A stretch of 64,000 bases of DNA from Nitrospirota bacterium (GTDB lineage: Bacteria; Nitrospirota; 9FT-COMBO-42-15; HDB-SIOI813): positions 62,001-126,000 of the forward strand of contig JADLDG010000034.1 in the NCBI GenBank assembly GCA_020846775.1, given 5' to 3'. The translations under genes were made by a program, and so were the position numbers. Below are positions 44,236 through 53,866 of this stretch, piece by piece. Numbering within the stretch: position 1 is the first letter of the stretch; the number at the start of each line of letters is the position of its first letter. Below the pieces are notes generated by a model. That model was not told where the DNA came from. It saw nothing but the letters and a program-made list of their open reading frames with translations, and made no database searches.

Positions 44236-45177
44236 ATGTTCGTCGTCATAGCTGCGGTAATAGTAATAGTCGCAGTGTTGTTTATTGCCTGGCCGCTCTT
44301 CCGTAAGGGTTCAAGTCCGCTCTCTCAAGGGATGGATACTGCCGGCAGAGAGGAATCCATTGACCTTGAAACGGAAAAACAGAATATCCTCGAATCTCTC
44401 ACAGACCTCGAGTCTGACCGGCAGGGAGGCAAGCTCACACAGGCTGACTATGAACGTCTTAAAGACATTGATGAACACCGTCTGGCTGGAATCCTTGATA
44501 TGATTGACAGCGCTGCTGCTGCAGCAAAAATATCTGCAAGGCATCAGACAGGTACAGGCTCCACAGAACAGGCACCCCGCTTCCGGACTATGAACATAGC
44601 GGGCTTCCTCCTCTTGACCGCCCTTGTGATAGGCGGCTCCTCCGGAATTTACTATTACCAGAATGTCAAGACTCAGAATCAAAATCAGGAAGCCATGATG
44701 GAAAATCAGGGGGATCCCTCTATGGATGGCGCGGCCAATCCTCTTGAGATGGTAGCACAACTGGAGCGCAAACTGAGACAAAATCCGGATGATCTGCAGG
44801 GGCAGATAATGGCCGGCCGTTCCTACATGACAATTGATCGTCCTGAAGATGCACGGAAGGCATGGAACAAGGTAATCGAACTCGATCCTGCCAATGTTGA
44901 GGCTCACTATAGTCTGGGCTATCTCCTGATCCAGACCGCTGACGCCGGAACCCCGCAAAACTTTGAAAAGGCCATAGGTCATCTCGATGCAGCGCTATTG
45001 CTCTCCCCTGGACTGCCGGCTGCACTTTACTACAAAGGGCTTGCCCTCACCCACCTGAAAAAGTATGATGAGGCGGAAAGCAACTGGAACAGCGCCCTTC
45101 ATGGCCTTCCACCAGGCAGCGAAGATGCGGAATTCGTAAAGGATGCCCTTAGAAAACTAAAGAACGGAAAGCGGTAG
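44236..45177 (+). CDS. ccmI: CcmI/CycH-like TPR protein
   Basis: The 313-residue protein opens with a helix (VVIAAVIVIVAVLFIAWPLF) and a short coiled-coil-like cytoplasmic loop. A second helix near 120-138 follows, then periplasmic TPR repeats (GRSYMTIDRPEDARKAWNKVIELDPANVEAHYSLGYLL). This is the CcmI design, in which the TPR part captures the C-terminal helix of apocytochromes. Its stop abuts the ATG of the next gene. Confidence 0.88.
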   Translation: MFVVIAAVIVIVAVLFIAWPLFRKGSSPLSQGMDTAGREESIDLETEKQNILESLTDLESDRQGGKLTQADYERLKDIDEHRLAGILDMIDSAAAAAKISARHQTGTGSTEQAPRFRTMNIAGFLLLTALVIGGSSGIYYYQNVKTQNQNQEAMMENQGDPSMDGAANPLEMVAQLERKLRQNPDDLQGQIMAGRSYMTIDRPEDARKAWNKVIELDPANVEAHYSLGYLLIQTADAGTPQNFEKAIGHLDAALLLSPGLPAALYYKGLALTHLKKYDEAESNWNSALHGLPPGSEDAEFVKDALRKLKNGKR

Positions 45178-46308
45178 ATGTTTACATCCGGATTCAAAAT
45201 CTTCAGGGTACTGGGGATACCCATTTACATCAACTACACCTGGTTTATCGTCTTCTCCCTTGTGGTATACACACTGGCAGTGAGCTACTTCCCTTATCTT
45301 GGTCCGTACTATGAGCCGTCTGTCAGGTGGATTATGGCATTTATTGCGGCGATACTACTCTTTTCATCCATTCTTCTCCACGAACTGTCTCATTCTTATG
45401 TAGCGCAGAGACAGGGTATAAAGATTAAGAGCATAACACTGTTTGTCTTCGGCGGCATAGCCCAGATGGTTGGAGAGAGCCGCTCACCCGGAGGCGAGAT
45501 GAAGATAGCTGCGGCAGGCCCTGCCTTAAGCCTGTTTATCTCGGGTATATTCTGGACAATAGTATTCGTATTCAAACGCGGCATGGCAACATCACCTGTA
45601 CTGGCAATCTCTTATTTTCTTGCGTACACCAACATGATACTTGCTGTATTCAATCTTATACCGGGCTTCCCTCTGGATGGCGGAAGGATGCTCAGGGCAT
45701 TCATATGGAAACGTTCCAACAATCTGAATAAAGCAACACTTATCACGAGCCGGATTGGCAAGGGGTTTGCTCTCCTGCTGATAGTCGGAGGACTATGGAA
45801 TATCCTTCAGGGGGTGTTTATCAGCGGACTGTGGATGATATTCGTAGGGATGTTCCTGCAGCAGGCTGCAGATCAGGGCTACAGACAGACAGTCCTTAAC
45901 CGCACACTGTCATCAGTCAAGATCCGGGATATTATGGTCTCGCCGGCTATAGTAGTTAATAACGATGTGACCCTGGACCACATTGTCAATGATTTCTTCT
46001 TCCGTTATCGTTATAACAGTTTTCCGGTTGTTTCCGGAGATGTTTTAGCCGGTATCATATCTTTTCATGACATAAAGCTTGTAGAAAAAGAAAAGTGGCC
46101 TTATACTATTGTGCAGGATATAATGCACAAGGAGATTAACGCCTTTACTATCTCACCTGAGAGCGGAGCGCTTGAAGCCCTTGATAAGATGATTGACACA
46201 CACAGCGGCAGGCTTGTAGTGACTGAGAACGGACATATTGCCGGCATGATAAGTCAGCGTGATATTATGCATATGCTGAAGATGAAGGCAGACCTGGGGA
46301 CAGCATAA
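45178..46308 (+). CDS. Site-2 protease-type zinc metalloprotease with CBS pair
   Basis: The 376-residue protein is an M50B intramembrane protease with HELSH in LLHELSHSYVAQRQG (about 68-72) and the distal LDGG ligand (PGFPLDGGRMLRAF). A cytoplasmic pair of CBS domains follows (IMVSPAIVV...FPVVSG, IMHKEINAFTISPE...GRLVVTENGHIAGMISQRDIM). CBS pairs usually sense adenine nucleotides, so cleavage may respond to energy state. The substrate is unknown. It starts directly after the ccmI-like gene with no gap but belongs functionally to another process. Confidence 0.92.
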   Translation: MFTSGFKIFRVLGIPIYINYTWFIVFSLVVYTLAVSYFPYLGPYYEPSVRWIMAFIAAILLFSSILLHELSHSYVAQRQGIKIKSITLFVFGGIAQMVGESRSPGGEMKIAAAGPALSLFISGIFWTIVFVFKRGMATSPVLAISYFLAYTNMILAVFNLIPGFPLDGGRMLRAFIWKRSNNLNKATLITSRIGKGFALLLIVGGLWNILQGVFISGLWMIFVGMFLQQAADQGYRQTVLNRTLSSVKIRDIMVSPAIVVNNDVTLDHIVNDFFFRYRYNSFPVVSGDVLAGIISFHDIKLVEKEKWPYTIVQDIMHKEINAFTISPESGALEALDKMIDTHSGRLVVTENGHIAGMISQRDIMHMLKMKADLGTA

Positions 46309-46354
46309 TTCCCGGCCTGTCATTTTTTTAGTCATCCTGGAGGTAGTTCTTCAA

Positions 46355-47842
46355 GTGAAAAAAAAACTGACCATTCTATATTGCACGCCTGAAGTCACCC
46401 CATTCTCAAAGACAGGCGGACTTGGAGATGTTGCCGGAAGCCTGCCCAGGGCACTTTCTTCTGCAGGCTGTGATGTCCGGATTATTACACCCAAATATGC
46501 AGGGATCAGCGACTCAACATATAAGTTAAAGAAGGTAATAGACAACATACCTGTAAGAATCGGAACCCGGGAGGAAGCAGGAGGCCTTTATGAAGGGAAA
46601 CTACCCGGCAGCAAGGTACCTGTCTATTTCGTAAGCAGCAGCAAATACTTCCTCAGAAAAGACCTCTACCAGGAAAATGGCAAGGACTATGATGACAACC
46701 TTGAGCGGTTCTCCTTTTTCTCAATGATGGCGCTGCATTCTATGGGATATATGGGATGTCAGCCTGACATTATACACTGCAATGACTGGCAGACTGCGTT
46801 AATACCAGTATATTTAAAGACAGTAATGAAGGCAATGGATATTGGTACCCTTTTTACAATCCATAACATCGGATATCAGGGCCTGTTTAAAAGGGAACAA
46901 CTCCCCATAACAGGTCTTGACTGGAAACTTTTCAATATCAAAGGCCTTGAATATTTTGGACAGATAAATTTACTTAAAGGAGGCATCATCTATTCCGATA
47001 TTGTAACCACAGTTAGTCCTTCATACAGCAGGGAGATCCAAACTGAAGAGTATGGCTGCGGACTCGAGGGGGTGCTTCAGGAACGGAGAAAGGACCTCTA
47101 CGGTATAATTAATGGCGTTGATTATGATGAGTGGGATCCTTCACAAGACAATCACATATCTGTAAATTACAGCATCAAGACAATCGGGCGCAAGAAAGAG
47201 TGCAAGAAAGAACTGCAGAAGAAGTGCGGTCTGCCGGTTAAAGACAAGCCATTGATAGGTATGGTATCGAGATTAGACGACCATAAGGGTTACGACATCC
47301 TTGCAGAAATAATGGATGAATTAATGCAGCTTGATGTCCAGATGGTAATGCTGGGCACAGGAAAGGCAAAATATCAGGATCTGTTCAAGAAGTATGAAAA
47401 GAAATATCCTGACAAGCTCTCTCTTAATCTTTTTTTTGATAATACATTAGCACACATGATAGAGGCCGGCTCAGATTTATTCCTTATACCTTCAAAATAT
47501 GAGCCATGCGGACTCAGTCAGCTCTATAGTTTAAAATACGGAACTATACCGGTAGCGCATAAGACAGGCGGCCTTTCAGATACGATAACTGACTTTGTCC
47601 CTTCGGCTGTCGCAGATAATAAAGCTACAGGTTTTTTGTTCAGCCACTACAGCCCTGATGATCTGTTAAAGGCTGTACTGCTGTCACTGTATGTATATGA
47701 AGATAAGGCAACATGGAAAAAACTCGTCACAACCGGAATGAAAGCGGATTATTCATGGACACAACCTGCCAGGGAATATATCAGGCTCTATGAAAAATTG
47801 ATAATCCAGGTACCCAAACACAAAAAAGGAGGATTTATATGA
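46355..47842 (+). CDS. glgA: Glycogen synthase, ADP-glucose type
   Basis: The 495-residue enzyme starts at GTG 46355 with a GGAGGT site 12 bases upstream. It has the GT5 N-terminus TPEVTPFSKTGGLGDVAGSLPRAL (the KTGGL loop binds ADP-glucose), a C-terminal Rossmann domain and the FLIPSKYEPCGLSQLYSLKYGTIPVAHKTGGL nucleotide-sugar region. It extends alpha-1,4-glucan. Its stop overlaps the phosphofructokinase start as ATGA. Confidence 0.96.
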   Translation: MKKKLTILYCTPEVTPFSKTGGLGDVAGSLPRALSSAGCDVRIITPKYAGISDSTYKLKKVIDNIPVRIGTREEAGGLYEGKLPGSKVPVYFVSSSKYFLRKDLYQENGKDYDDNLERFSFFSMMALHSMGYMGCQPDIIHCNDWQTALIPVYLKTVMKAMDIGTLFTIHNIGYQGLFKREQLPITGLDWKLFNIKGLEYFGQINLLKGGIIYSDIVTTVSPSYSREIQTEEYGCGLEGVLQERRKDLYGIINGVDYDEWDPSQDNHISVNYSIKTIGRKKECKKELQKKCGLPVKDKPLIGMVSRLDDHKGYDILAEIMDELMQLDVQMVMLGTGKAKYQDLFKKYEKKYPDKLSLNLFFDNTLAHMIEAGSDLFLIPSKYEPCGLSQLYSLKYGTIPVAHKTGGLSDTITDFVPSAVADNKATGFLFSHYSPDDLLKAVLLSLYVYEDKATWKKLVTTGMKADYSWTQPAREYIRLYEKLIIQVPKHKKGGFI

Positions 47843-48867
47843 ACATAGGCATTCTCACGGGTGGAGGTGATTGTCCAGGGCTTAACTCGGTTATCAGGGC
47901 AGTCGTAAGAAAGACATCTCAGCTGGGACATCATGTAATAGGAATCAGGGACGGTTGGAAGGGCCTGATTGAACTTAACTATACGGAGCTTAACAAGGAG
48001 TCTGTCTCAGGGATACTCCATCTGGGCGGCACAATACTTGGGACATCAAGGACAAATCCCTTTGCCAAAGAAGGCGCTCCGCAGAAGGTTATTGATAACA
48101 TGAAAAAATTAGGGCTGGATGCCCTGGTTGCCATCGGCGGCGATGATACCCTGGGTGTAGCCTATAAACTCTATGGCATGGGCATCAACACCATAGGTGT
48201 GCCCAAGACCATAGATAATGACCTTTCAGCCACTGATTTTACATTCGGTTTCGACTCTGCTGTAAACATAGTCATGAATGCCCTCGACAATCTTCATAGT
48301 ACGGCAGAATCACACCACAGGGTATTAGTGGTAGAGGTAATGGGAAGACATGCAGGATGGATTGCCACATACGGGGGACTTGCCGGCGGAGCTGACTACA
48401 TACTTATTCCTGAGAATCCGTTCACTATTGATGAAGTATGTGATAGCATAAAGAGGAGGCAGGCATCCGGACGTAAATTCAGTATTATCGTTGCTGCGGA
48501 GGGGGCATTACTGGAAAAATCAGAAGAAGTAATCACTAAGGATGCCAAGAAAGATGCCTTCGGACATGTTATGCTCGGCGGTATAGGGAAGTTTTTATGT
48601 ACGGAAATTGAAAAAAAGACAGGCGCTGAGTGCAGGGATGTAGTCCTCGGACACCTACAGCGCGGTGGAAGCCCGACTGCGTTTGACAGGATTCTGGCCA
48701 CGCGTTATGGGATTGCTGCAGTTGATCTTATAGAAAAAAAGGATTTTGGAAAGATGGTGGCGCTGAGGGGGAACCAGATAGTGGCAGTCAGCCTTGAAGA
48801 AGGTGTGCAGAGGGCAAAGACTGTAGATATGGACATCTACGATATTGCTAAGACATTTTTCGGCTGA
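47839..48867 (+). CDS. 6-phosphofructokinase, predicted pyrophosphate-dependent
   Basis: The 342-residue protein is a PfkA-type kinase (GILTGGGDCPGLNSVIRAV, then TIDND, EVMGRHAGW, LGHLQRGGSPTAFDR). Two residues that decide the phosphoryl donor are of the pyrophosphate type. The donor loop reads GGDDT (about 100-104) where ATP enzymes have GGDGS, and PKTIDND (about 122-128) has Lys where ATP enzymes have Gly. The reaction would be reversible fructose-6-phosphate phosphorylation with PPi. It lies between glgA and acylphosphatase and overlaps both by a few bases. Confidence 0.93.
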   Translation: MNIGILTGGGDCPGLNSVIRAVVRKTSQLGHHVIGIRDGWKGLIELNYTELNKESVSGILHLGGTILGTSRTNPFAKEGAPQKVIDNMKKLGLDALVAIGGDDTLGVAYKLYGMGINTIGVPKTIDNDLSATDFTFGFDSAVNIVMNALDNLHSTAESHHRVLVVEVMGRHAGWIATYGGLAGGADYILIPENPFTIDEVCDSIKRRQASGRKFSIIVAAEGALLEKSEEVITKDAKKDAFGHVMLGGIGKFLCTEIEKKTGAECRDVVLGHLQRGGSPTAFDRILATRYGIAAVDLIEKKDFGKMVALRGNQIVAVSLEEGVQRAKTVDMDIYDIAKTFFG

Positions 48868-49148
48868 TGAAGAGCAGGGTGCACCTATTCATAAATGGCA
48901 CCGTACAGGGTGTCAACTACAGAGACTCAGCCAGACAGGTTGCACAATCCTTAGGAATAACCGGTTATGTAAGAAACCTGCATGACGGACGCGTAGAGTT
49001 AGTAGCTGAGGGAGAAAAAGATTCTGTTGATACCTTAATCAAGTGGTGCCGTAAGGGCCCTCCTGCGGCATTAGTCGTCTCAATTGATATAGAATACGAA
49101 AACCACAAAGATGAATTTGATCTGTTCTGTGTGAAGAGATCAAATTAA
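48867..49148 (+). CDS. acyP: Acylphosphatase
   Basis: The 93-residue protein matches the small acylphosphatase fold, with FINGTVQGVNYRDSARQVAQ holding the catalytic Arg (about 19). GYVRNLHDGRVELVAEG holds the catalytic Asn (about 38). It hydrolyses acyl phosphates such as 1,3-bisphosphoglycerate. It overlaps the phosphofructokinase stop by one base (TGATG), so it is in the same operon. Confidence 0.95.
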   Translation: MKSRVHLFINGTVQGVNYRDSARQVAQSLGITGYVRNLHDGRVELVAEGEKDSVDTLIKWCRKGPPAALVVSIDIEYENHKDEFDLFCVKRSN

Positions 49149-49167
49149 ATATTATGGGAGTCATTAC

Positions 49168-51357
49168 TTGAGAAAAATTAATTTCGCTATGGCATTGCAT
49201 TTTCACCAGCCGGTTGACAACTTTGACAGCGTGTTTAAAGAGGCATATGAAAAAAGTTATAAGCCATTCATAGATGTCCTTGAAAAGTATCCGAATATAA
49301 AGGTTACCCTGCACTACTCAGGAAGCCTGCTTGAATGGATAGAGTCCAATCGGCCTGAGCTCGTAAAGAGAATCGGTGACCTGGCAGCAGGCGGTCAGGC
49401 AGAGATTATGACCGGAGGATTCTATGAACCAATATTATGCGTAATACCCCGTCGCGACGCTGTTGGTCAGATCAGCATGCTGACGGAATATATAAAAAAC
49501 AAATTCCACTCTGAGGCTGAAGGATTGTGGCTTACAGAAAGGATATGGGAGCCTCATCTGCCGAGCCTGCTGCATGATTCCGGCATTAAGTATCTGATTA
49601 TAGACGATATCCATTTCCGTTATGCCGGACTTTCTGAAAGCGAGCTCCATGGCTATTATTCAACAGAGGACGAAGGCAAGGTGGTTTTCCTGTTTCCATC
49701 CAGTGAGAAGCTGCGGTATTCAATCCCTTTCAGAGAAGTAGATGAAACTGTAGATTATCTTAAAAGTGTTGCAACTGAAGAGGGTGATCGTATTCTTGTA
49801 TATGGTGACGATGGAGAGAAATTCGGTCTGTGGCCGGACACATATAACTGGGTATATAATGAGAGGTGGCTTGAACGTTTTTTTGAAGCCCTAAGCAGGG
49901 AATCTTCATGGATAAACCTCACGACTGTAGGTGAGGCTTTAAAAAAGATCCGGCCCAGCGGACGGGTATACATACCAACTGCATCCTACAGGGAAATGAT
50001 GGAATGGGCGCTGCCGAGTGAAAGCGGAGTTCATTTTTTAAATGTTCTTCAGGAGATACGAAACAACGGTAAAGAAGGTTATTATGCACCGTTCATCCGC
50101 GGAGGCTTCTGGCGTAATTTCCTTGAAAAGTACCCTGAATCCAACAACATGCATAAGAAGATGCTGAGGGTCAGCAATAAGGTTTCAGAAATCACAAATG
50201 GCAGTGGTAAACCTTTAAGCCCAGGCGATATCGGAAGGAGCGTTGCAAGGAATGGGGATGGCCTTCCTCCTGACATTTACGAGGCATACATGGAGTTATG
50301 GCGAGGTCAGGTAAATTGCCCATACTGGCACGGAATCTTCGGCGGGTTATACCTGGGACATCTAAGATCAGCAGTTTACAGGCATCTCATCAGGGCAGAA
50401 CGTATCGCAGATGATTCAAGACATGGACAAACCAACTGGATAGAATCTGAAATTTATGATTTCGATTGCGATGGGAGTGATGAGATATTAGTAACTAATC
50501 CGGCTATTTCCCTGGTCGTTGACTCCCATAAAGGGGGGATGATTACTGAATTTGACTACAGGCCTGCATCATTTAATATTCTCAATACACTTGCAAGAAG
50601 ACCTGAAGTCTATCACCAAAAAATACTTTCATCGAATGATCATGGGCACAGTGAGGGCGCTCCTTCATCCATACACGATATATCAAGATTTAAAGAAGCT
50701 GACCTCCATCTTCATCTGCATTATGACAGTTACCGCAGGGGTATGTTGATAGATCACTTATTCTGCAGGGATACCTCACTGGAGTCTGTAATGCAGAACA
50801 GACATACGGATATTGGAAGATTTCCATATGCCCATTATAACTCTTCAGTACAGGATGTCAGGAATGGGAAAAATATCATTCTTGAGGGAGATGGGATTAT
50901 AGATGGAGCGAAGATATCTATAACAAAGAATATAAGAATGGAGGATGCAAGTCCTGATCTTGAGATCAATTATTCGATAAAGCATGCATCAGGTGGGCCT
51001 CTGGAAATATGGTTCGGCCCTGAATTCAATTTTTCCATGCTTGACGGAAGAACGGACATCTGCAGGTATTACACTGAAGGCGGTTATATCGAAGATGCAC
51101 GTCAGTCAAGCAGAGGCGAGATCAAGGATGTTTCATCCTTCGGAATAGAAAACAAACTAATATCAACCAAAATCGGACTCTCCTTCTCTGAATCCTGCAC
51201 GCTCTGGAGATTTCCAGTTGAGACAGTCTCCCAGTCTGAAAGTGGCTTTGAGAAAGAATACCAGAGTTCTGTACTAATCCCAAACTGGAAATTCAAACTG
51301 GAAGAAGGCGGTGTGTGGAGTGTCACGATAAGACTTACCCTGCGGGAGATTCAATAA
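49168..51357 (+). CDS. GH57 alpha-glucan-active enzyme
   Basis: The 729-residue protein starts at TTG 49168 (GGGAG eight bases upstream). It has the GH57 motifs FHQP (MALHFHQPVDN), TGGFYEP, WLTERIWEPHLP with the catalytic Glu, and YGDDGEKFGLWP with the catalytic Asp. C-terminal DUF1925/1926-like domains follow, as in 4-alpha-glucanotransferases and alpha-amylases of this family. It likely degrades or rearranges glycogen. The gene follows glgA, the phosphofructokinase and acylphosphatase on the same strand, forming a storage-glucan module. Confidence 0.92.
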   Translation: MRKINFAMALHFHQPVDNFDSVFKEAYEKSYKPFIDVLEKYPNIKVTLHYSGSLLEWIESNRPELVKRIGDLAAGGQAEIMTGGFYEPILCVIPRRDAVGQISMLTEYIKNKFHSEAEGLWLTERIWEPHLPSLLHDSGIKYLIIDDIHFRYAGLSESELHGYYSTEDEGKVVFLFPSSEKLRYSIPFREVDETVDYLKSVATEEGDRILVYGDDGEKFGLWPDTYNWVYNERWLERFFEALSRESSWINLTTVGEALKKIRPSGRVYIPTASYREMMEWALPSESGVHFLNVLQEIRNNGKEGYYAPFIRGGFWRNFLEKYPESNNMHKKMLRVSNKVSEITNGSGKPLSPGDIGRSVARNGDGLPPDIYEAYMELWRGQVNCPYWHGIFGGLYLGHLRSAVYRHLIRAERIADDSRHGQTNWIESEIYDFDCDGSDEILVTNPAISLVVDSHKGGMITEFDYRPASFNILNTLARRPEVYHQKILSSNDHGHSEGAPSSIHDISRFKEADLHLHLHYDSYRRGMLIDHLFCRDTSLESVMQNRHTDIGRFPYAHYNSSVQDVRNGKNIILEGDGIIDGAKISITKNIRMEDASPDLEINYSIKHASGGPLEIWFGPEFNFSMLDGRTDICRYYTEGGYIEDARQSSRGEIKDVSSFGIENKLISTKIGLSFSESCTLWRFPVETVSQSESGFEKEYQSSVLIPNWKFKLEEGGVWSVTIRLTLREIQ

Positions 51358-51385
51358 TATTTGTTACAACGGTTACCTCAGTCAT

Positions 51386-52552
51386 TTATGAACCCCTTGT
51401 CTGAGAGAGAAGAGCGTTCTTTGTATATCGGACCGACGGATTCCACAAAAGCCATTCTTTAATACCGAGGTCATTTGCAGCCCTGATCTGGGCCCTGACC
51501 TCTTCAGCTCCGTATGATGGATAGCCAAGAGAAAAATCCTGCAGCCAGGGCCTGATCTTATCCCGTATCATTGCTTCGTCCTGTGACTGGTCTACTGATT
51601 TCCTTATTGCATCCCTTAAAGAGAGTTTAATTATATCGTATGGAGCATTGTTCGGGTTCTGGTACCCATAGGACCCCTTCCAGTAATGTGACGGATATAT
51701 CATTGGTGATATATAATCAACCCTGTCTATCAACTCCTTGAAATTCTGCCCTATACCAACATCATCCCTCAGAGTGGTAAGGCCGAATACATCAACGGAC
51801 AGCTTTACTTTATAGGGTGAGAGCCTCCTGCCCGCCTCCTCCACAAAAGACGAGATAACCGAAACAGCCTTATCCTCATCATGTCCCTCAGGATACAGTA
51901 TATCTTTCAGTGGACCATCGCTGGGAAACCTTATGTAGTCAAATTGTATCTCATCAAAACCTCGGCGGGCCGCATCTTCTGCAAGGCTGAGGTTATAATC
52001 CCACACTTCTTTAGAATAAGGGCTGGTAAATGCATCACCCTTGTAATCCCTCCACAGACCATTCGTAGCCTTGTTTTTTATGGCTAAATCTGGCCGTTTT
52101 TCTGCCAGGTAGGTATCCTTGAAGAGGACAATACGGGCAATTTTGTATATATTGTGTCTCTTACACTCCACTATTACACCATCCAAGTTTCTTATCCTCT
52201 TCTGTATTGACCCTGAAGACCTGGCAAGAGGGACATCCGCGTCGTAAGCAATTCTACCATCCGTCTCTTTCAGGTCAATGACAATGGTATTAAGTTCAGT
52301 ATCGTCAATTAGTTTAATAAGATCAGGAAAGTATCTCCTGTCTCCTGTTATCCAGCTTGTAACATGAATCCCCTTAACCTCAGGCTTTTCAACCCTTAGG
52401 GAAGCAGGATACGGCAGCGTTCTGACAGAGTTCTGTTCCTGTAACTCCATTGGACGACTTGATGTGATATAGTGAGAATCAGGTAAATATTCGGAAACTG
52501 CAAAGGCGAAGGATATTAATAATGACGCCCCTAAGATCAGATAATTCCACAT
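51386..52552 (-). CDS. DUF4015 putative glycoside hydrolase
   Basis: The 388-residue protein has an N-terminal hydrophobic signal or anchor (YLILGASLLISFAFAVS). A TIM-barrel-like domain follows with GIHVTSW, VIDLKETDGRI, FDEIQFDYIRFPSDG and VDYISPMIYPSHY, the DUF4015 pattern related to GH13/GH66-type folds. The Asp in QFDYIRFP and Glu/Asp of the strands are candidate catalytic residues. It is likely periplasmic. The substrate is unknown. It lies downstream of the rpsR gene on the same strand but 119 bases away. Confidence 0.85.
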   Translation of the reverse strand: MWNYLILGASLLISFAFAVSEYLPDSHYITSSRPMELQEQNSVRTLPYPASLRVEKPEVKGIHVTSWITGDRRYFPDLIKLIDDTELNTIVIDLKETDGRIAYDADVPLARSSGSIQKRIRNLDGVIVECKRHNIYKIARIVLFKDTYLAEKRPDLAIKNKATNGLWRDYKGDAFTSPYSKEVWDYNLSLAEDAARRGFDEIQFDYIRFPSDGPLKDILYPEGHDEDKAVSVISSFVEEAGRRLSPYKVKLSVDVFGLTTLRDDVGIGQNFKELIDRVDYISPMIYPSHYWKGSYGYQNPNNAPYDIIKLSLRDAIRKSVDQSQDEAMIRDKIRPWLQDFSLGYPSYGAEEVRAQIRAANDLGIKEWLLWNPSVRYTKNALLSQTRGS

Positions 52553-52671
52553 TGACTTCAGTCCTCAGACGACTAACGTGATGAAACAGGGCGAAGTGTG
52601 ATTGCCTTTCTGTCTTCATCGGCTAATCATACTGAAGTCTGAAGTCGCTACGGGTATTGATCTCCTTCTTA

Positions 52672-52944
52672 CTAACCTCTCTCAGTAAAAGGTATTAGAG
52701 CAATATTTCGGGCACGCTTTATAGCGGTGTTAAGCTCCCTCTGATGCGCTGCGCACACTCCGGATATCCGACGCGGCATAATTTTCCCTCTGTCAGAGAT
52801 ATAACCCCGCAACGTTTGTAAGTCTTTATAGTCTATCACAGGGACCTTATCAGTGCAAAACCTGCAGACCTTGCGTCTGTAATAAGGTTTAAACTCCCTG
52901 TCTTCCCGATCACCACGATCACTTCGATCACGACGTTCTGCCAT
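52672..52944 (-). CDS. rpsR: Ribosomal protein S18
   Basis: The 90-residue protein has a basic, Asp/Arg-rich N-terminal extension, then [10 protein letters not shown] and the S18 core with [48 protein letters not shown]. It binds 16S rRNA with S6. A CRFC pair is present, a possible zinc-binding remnant; the other two cysteines are not obvious apart from the one in GVCAAHQ. Confidence 0.97.
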   Translation of the reverse strand: MAERRDRSDRGDREDREFKPYYRRKVCRFCTDKVPVIDYKDLQTLRGYISDRGKIMPRRISGVCAAHQRELNTAIKRARNIALIPFTERG

Positions 52945-52961
52945 TATTTCTCCTTTTCATA

Positions 52962-53402
52962 TTAAAATGGTGTTTCATCATCTACAACATCATTAAATGC
53001 TCCGCCCGAACCGGACCCGCCCCCCTCTTCGGTTACATAATCATGAGGGACAGAACCCTGGCGTTTTGGCATAAATTGAACACTCTGAGCCACAACTTCC
53101 ATTCTGCTTCTCTTCTGACCGTCTTCTGTCTCCCAACGCCTTTGCTGCAATCTCCCGTCAATAAGGACCGAATCCCCCTTATTAACATACTGACTGCAAC
53201 TCTCTGCCTGTTTTCCAAATACTACAATGTCTATATAACATACTTCATCCTTTATATCCCCTCCCTGCTTGAAACGGCGGTTCACAGCAAGTGAAAAGTT
53301 TGCAACAGCAGTCCCATTAGGGGTATAACGGATCTCAGGGTCCTTGGTAAGATTCCCCAGGAGAATTACCTTGTTGAATCCGCTCATTGAACTTCCCTCC
53401 AT
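52962..53402 (-). CDS. ssb: Single-stranded DNA-binding protein
   Basis: The 146-residue protein has an OB-fold opening FNKVILLGNLTKDPEIRYTPNGTAVANFSLAVNRRF, a Gly-rich linker and the acidic C-terminus DDETPF that recruits partner proteins. A start at MSGFN (residue 5) is also plausible. It lies between rpsF and rpsR in the standard rpsF-ssb-rpsR operon. Confidence 0.97.
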   Translation of the reverse strand: MEGSSMSGFNKVILLGNLTKDPEIRYTPNGTAVANFSLAVNRRFKQGGDIKDEVCYIDIVVFGKQAESCSQYVNKGDSVLIDGRLQQRRWETEDGQKRSRMEVVAQSVQFMPKRQGSVPHDYVTEEGGGSGSGGAFNDVVDDETPF

Positions 53403-53421
53403 TCATACGTGCAGAGTGCAG

Positions 53422-53456
53422 AATGCGGAATTGAAATTCATTCCCGATTCCGCATT
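53422..53456. repeat. Inverted repeat between rpsF and ssb
   Basis: AATGCGGAAT and ATTCCGCATT form a perfect 10-bp inverted repeat 15 bases apart, followed by another GTTCCGCATT copy. It is transcribed between rpsF and ssb and may form an RNA hairpin or be a dispersed repeat. Confidence 0.6.
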
Positions 53457-53468
53457 CCTGGTTCCGCA

Positions 53469-53837
53469 TTAAACAGTGCTTCCTTCTTCTTTTTCTATGG
53501 CAGTTTTTTCAGCAGAGGCTGCGGCCTCCTTCTTCTTTAACTGCTCTATCTCCTTCTTATTTAATTTAACAGTAAGGAATTTTATAACATTATCATCAAT
53601 CCTGTAGTTCCTCTCAAGCTCGGCATTAATGTCACCCTTTCCCTGGAATCGAAGGAGTATATAGACCCCCCTCTTTTCCTTTGCTACCTCATAGGCAAGT
53701 TTTTTCTTCCCCCAGTTTTCAGTAGCAAGAAGCTCGGCGCCCTGTTTTACGATGCCTTCCATCTTGCCTGCTATCTTCTGGATATCCTCGTCGCTGACTG
53801 AGGACTTCAGGATAAATATAGACTCATATATGTTCAA
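53469..53837 (-). CDS. rpsF: Ribosomal protein S6
   Basis: The 122-residue protein starts MNIYESIFILKSSVSDEDIQK with the S6 fold and the conserved ENWGKKKLAYEVAKEKRGVYILLRF. An acidic and Lys-rich tail (KKKEAAASAEKTAIEKEEGSTV) follows the roughly 95-residue core. It binds 16S rRNA with S18 and, in many bacteria, the S6:S18 pair represses its own operon. Confidence 0.97.
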   Translation of the reverse strand: MNIYESIFILKSSVSDEDIQKIAGKMEGIVKQGAELLATENWGKKKLAYEVAKEKRGVYILLRFQGKGDINAELERNYRIDDNVIKFLTVKLNKKEIEQLKKKEAAASAEKTAIEKEEGSTV

Positions 53838-53866
53838 TGTTTTTTCACCTCCTTCCGGGTTAAATA

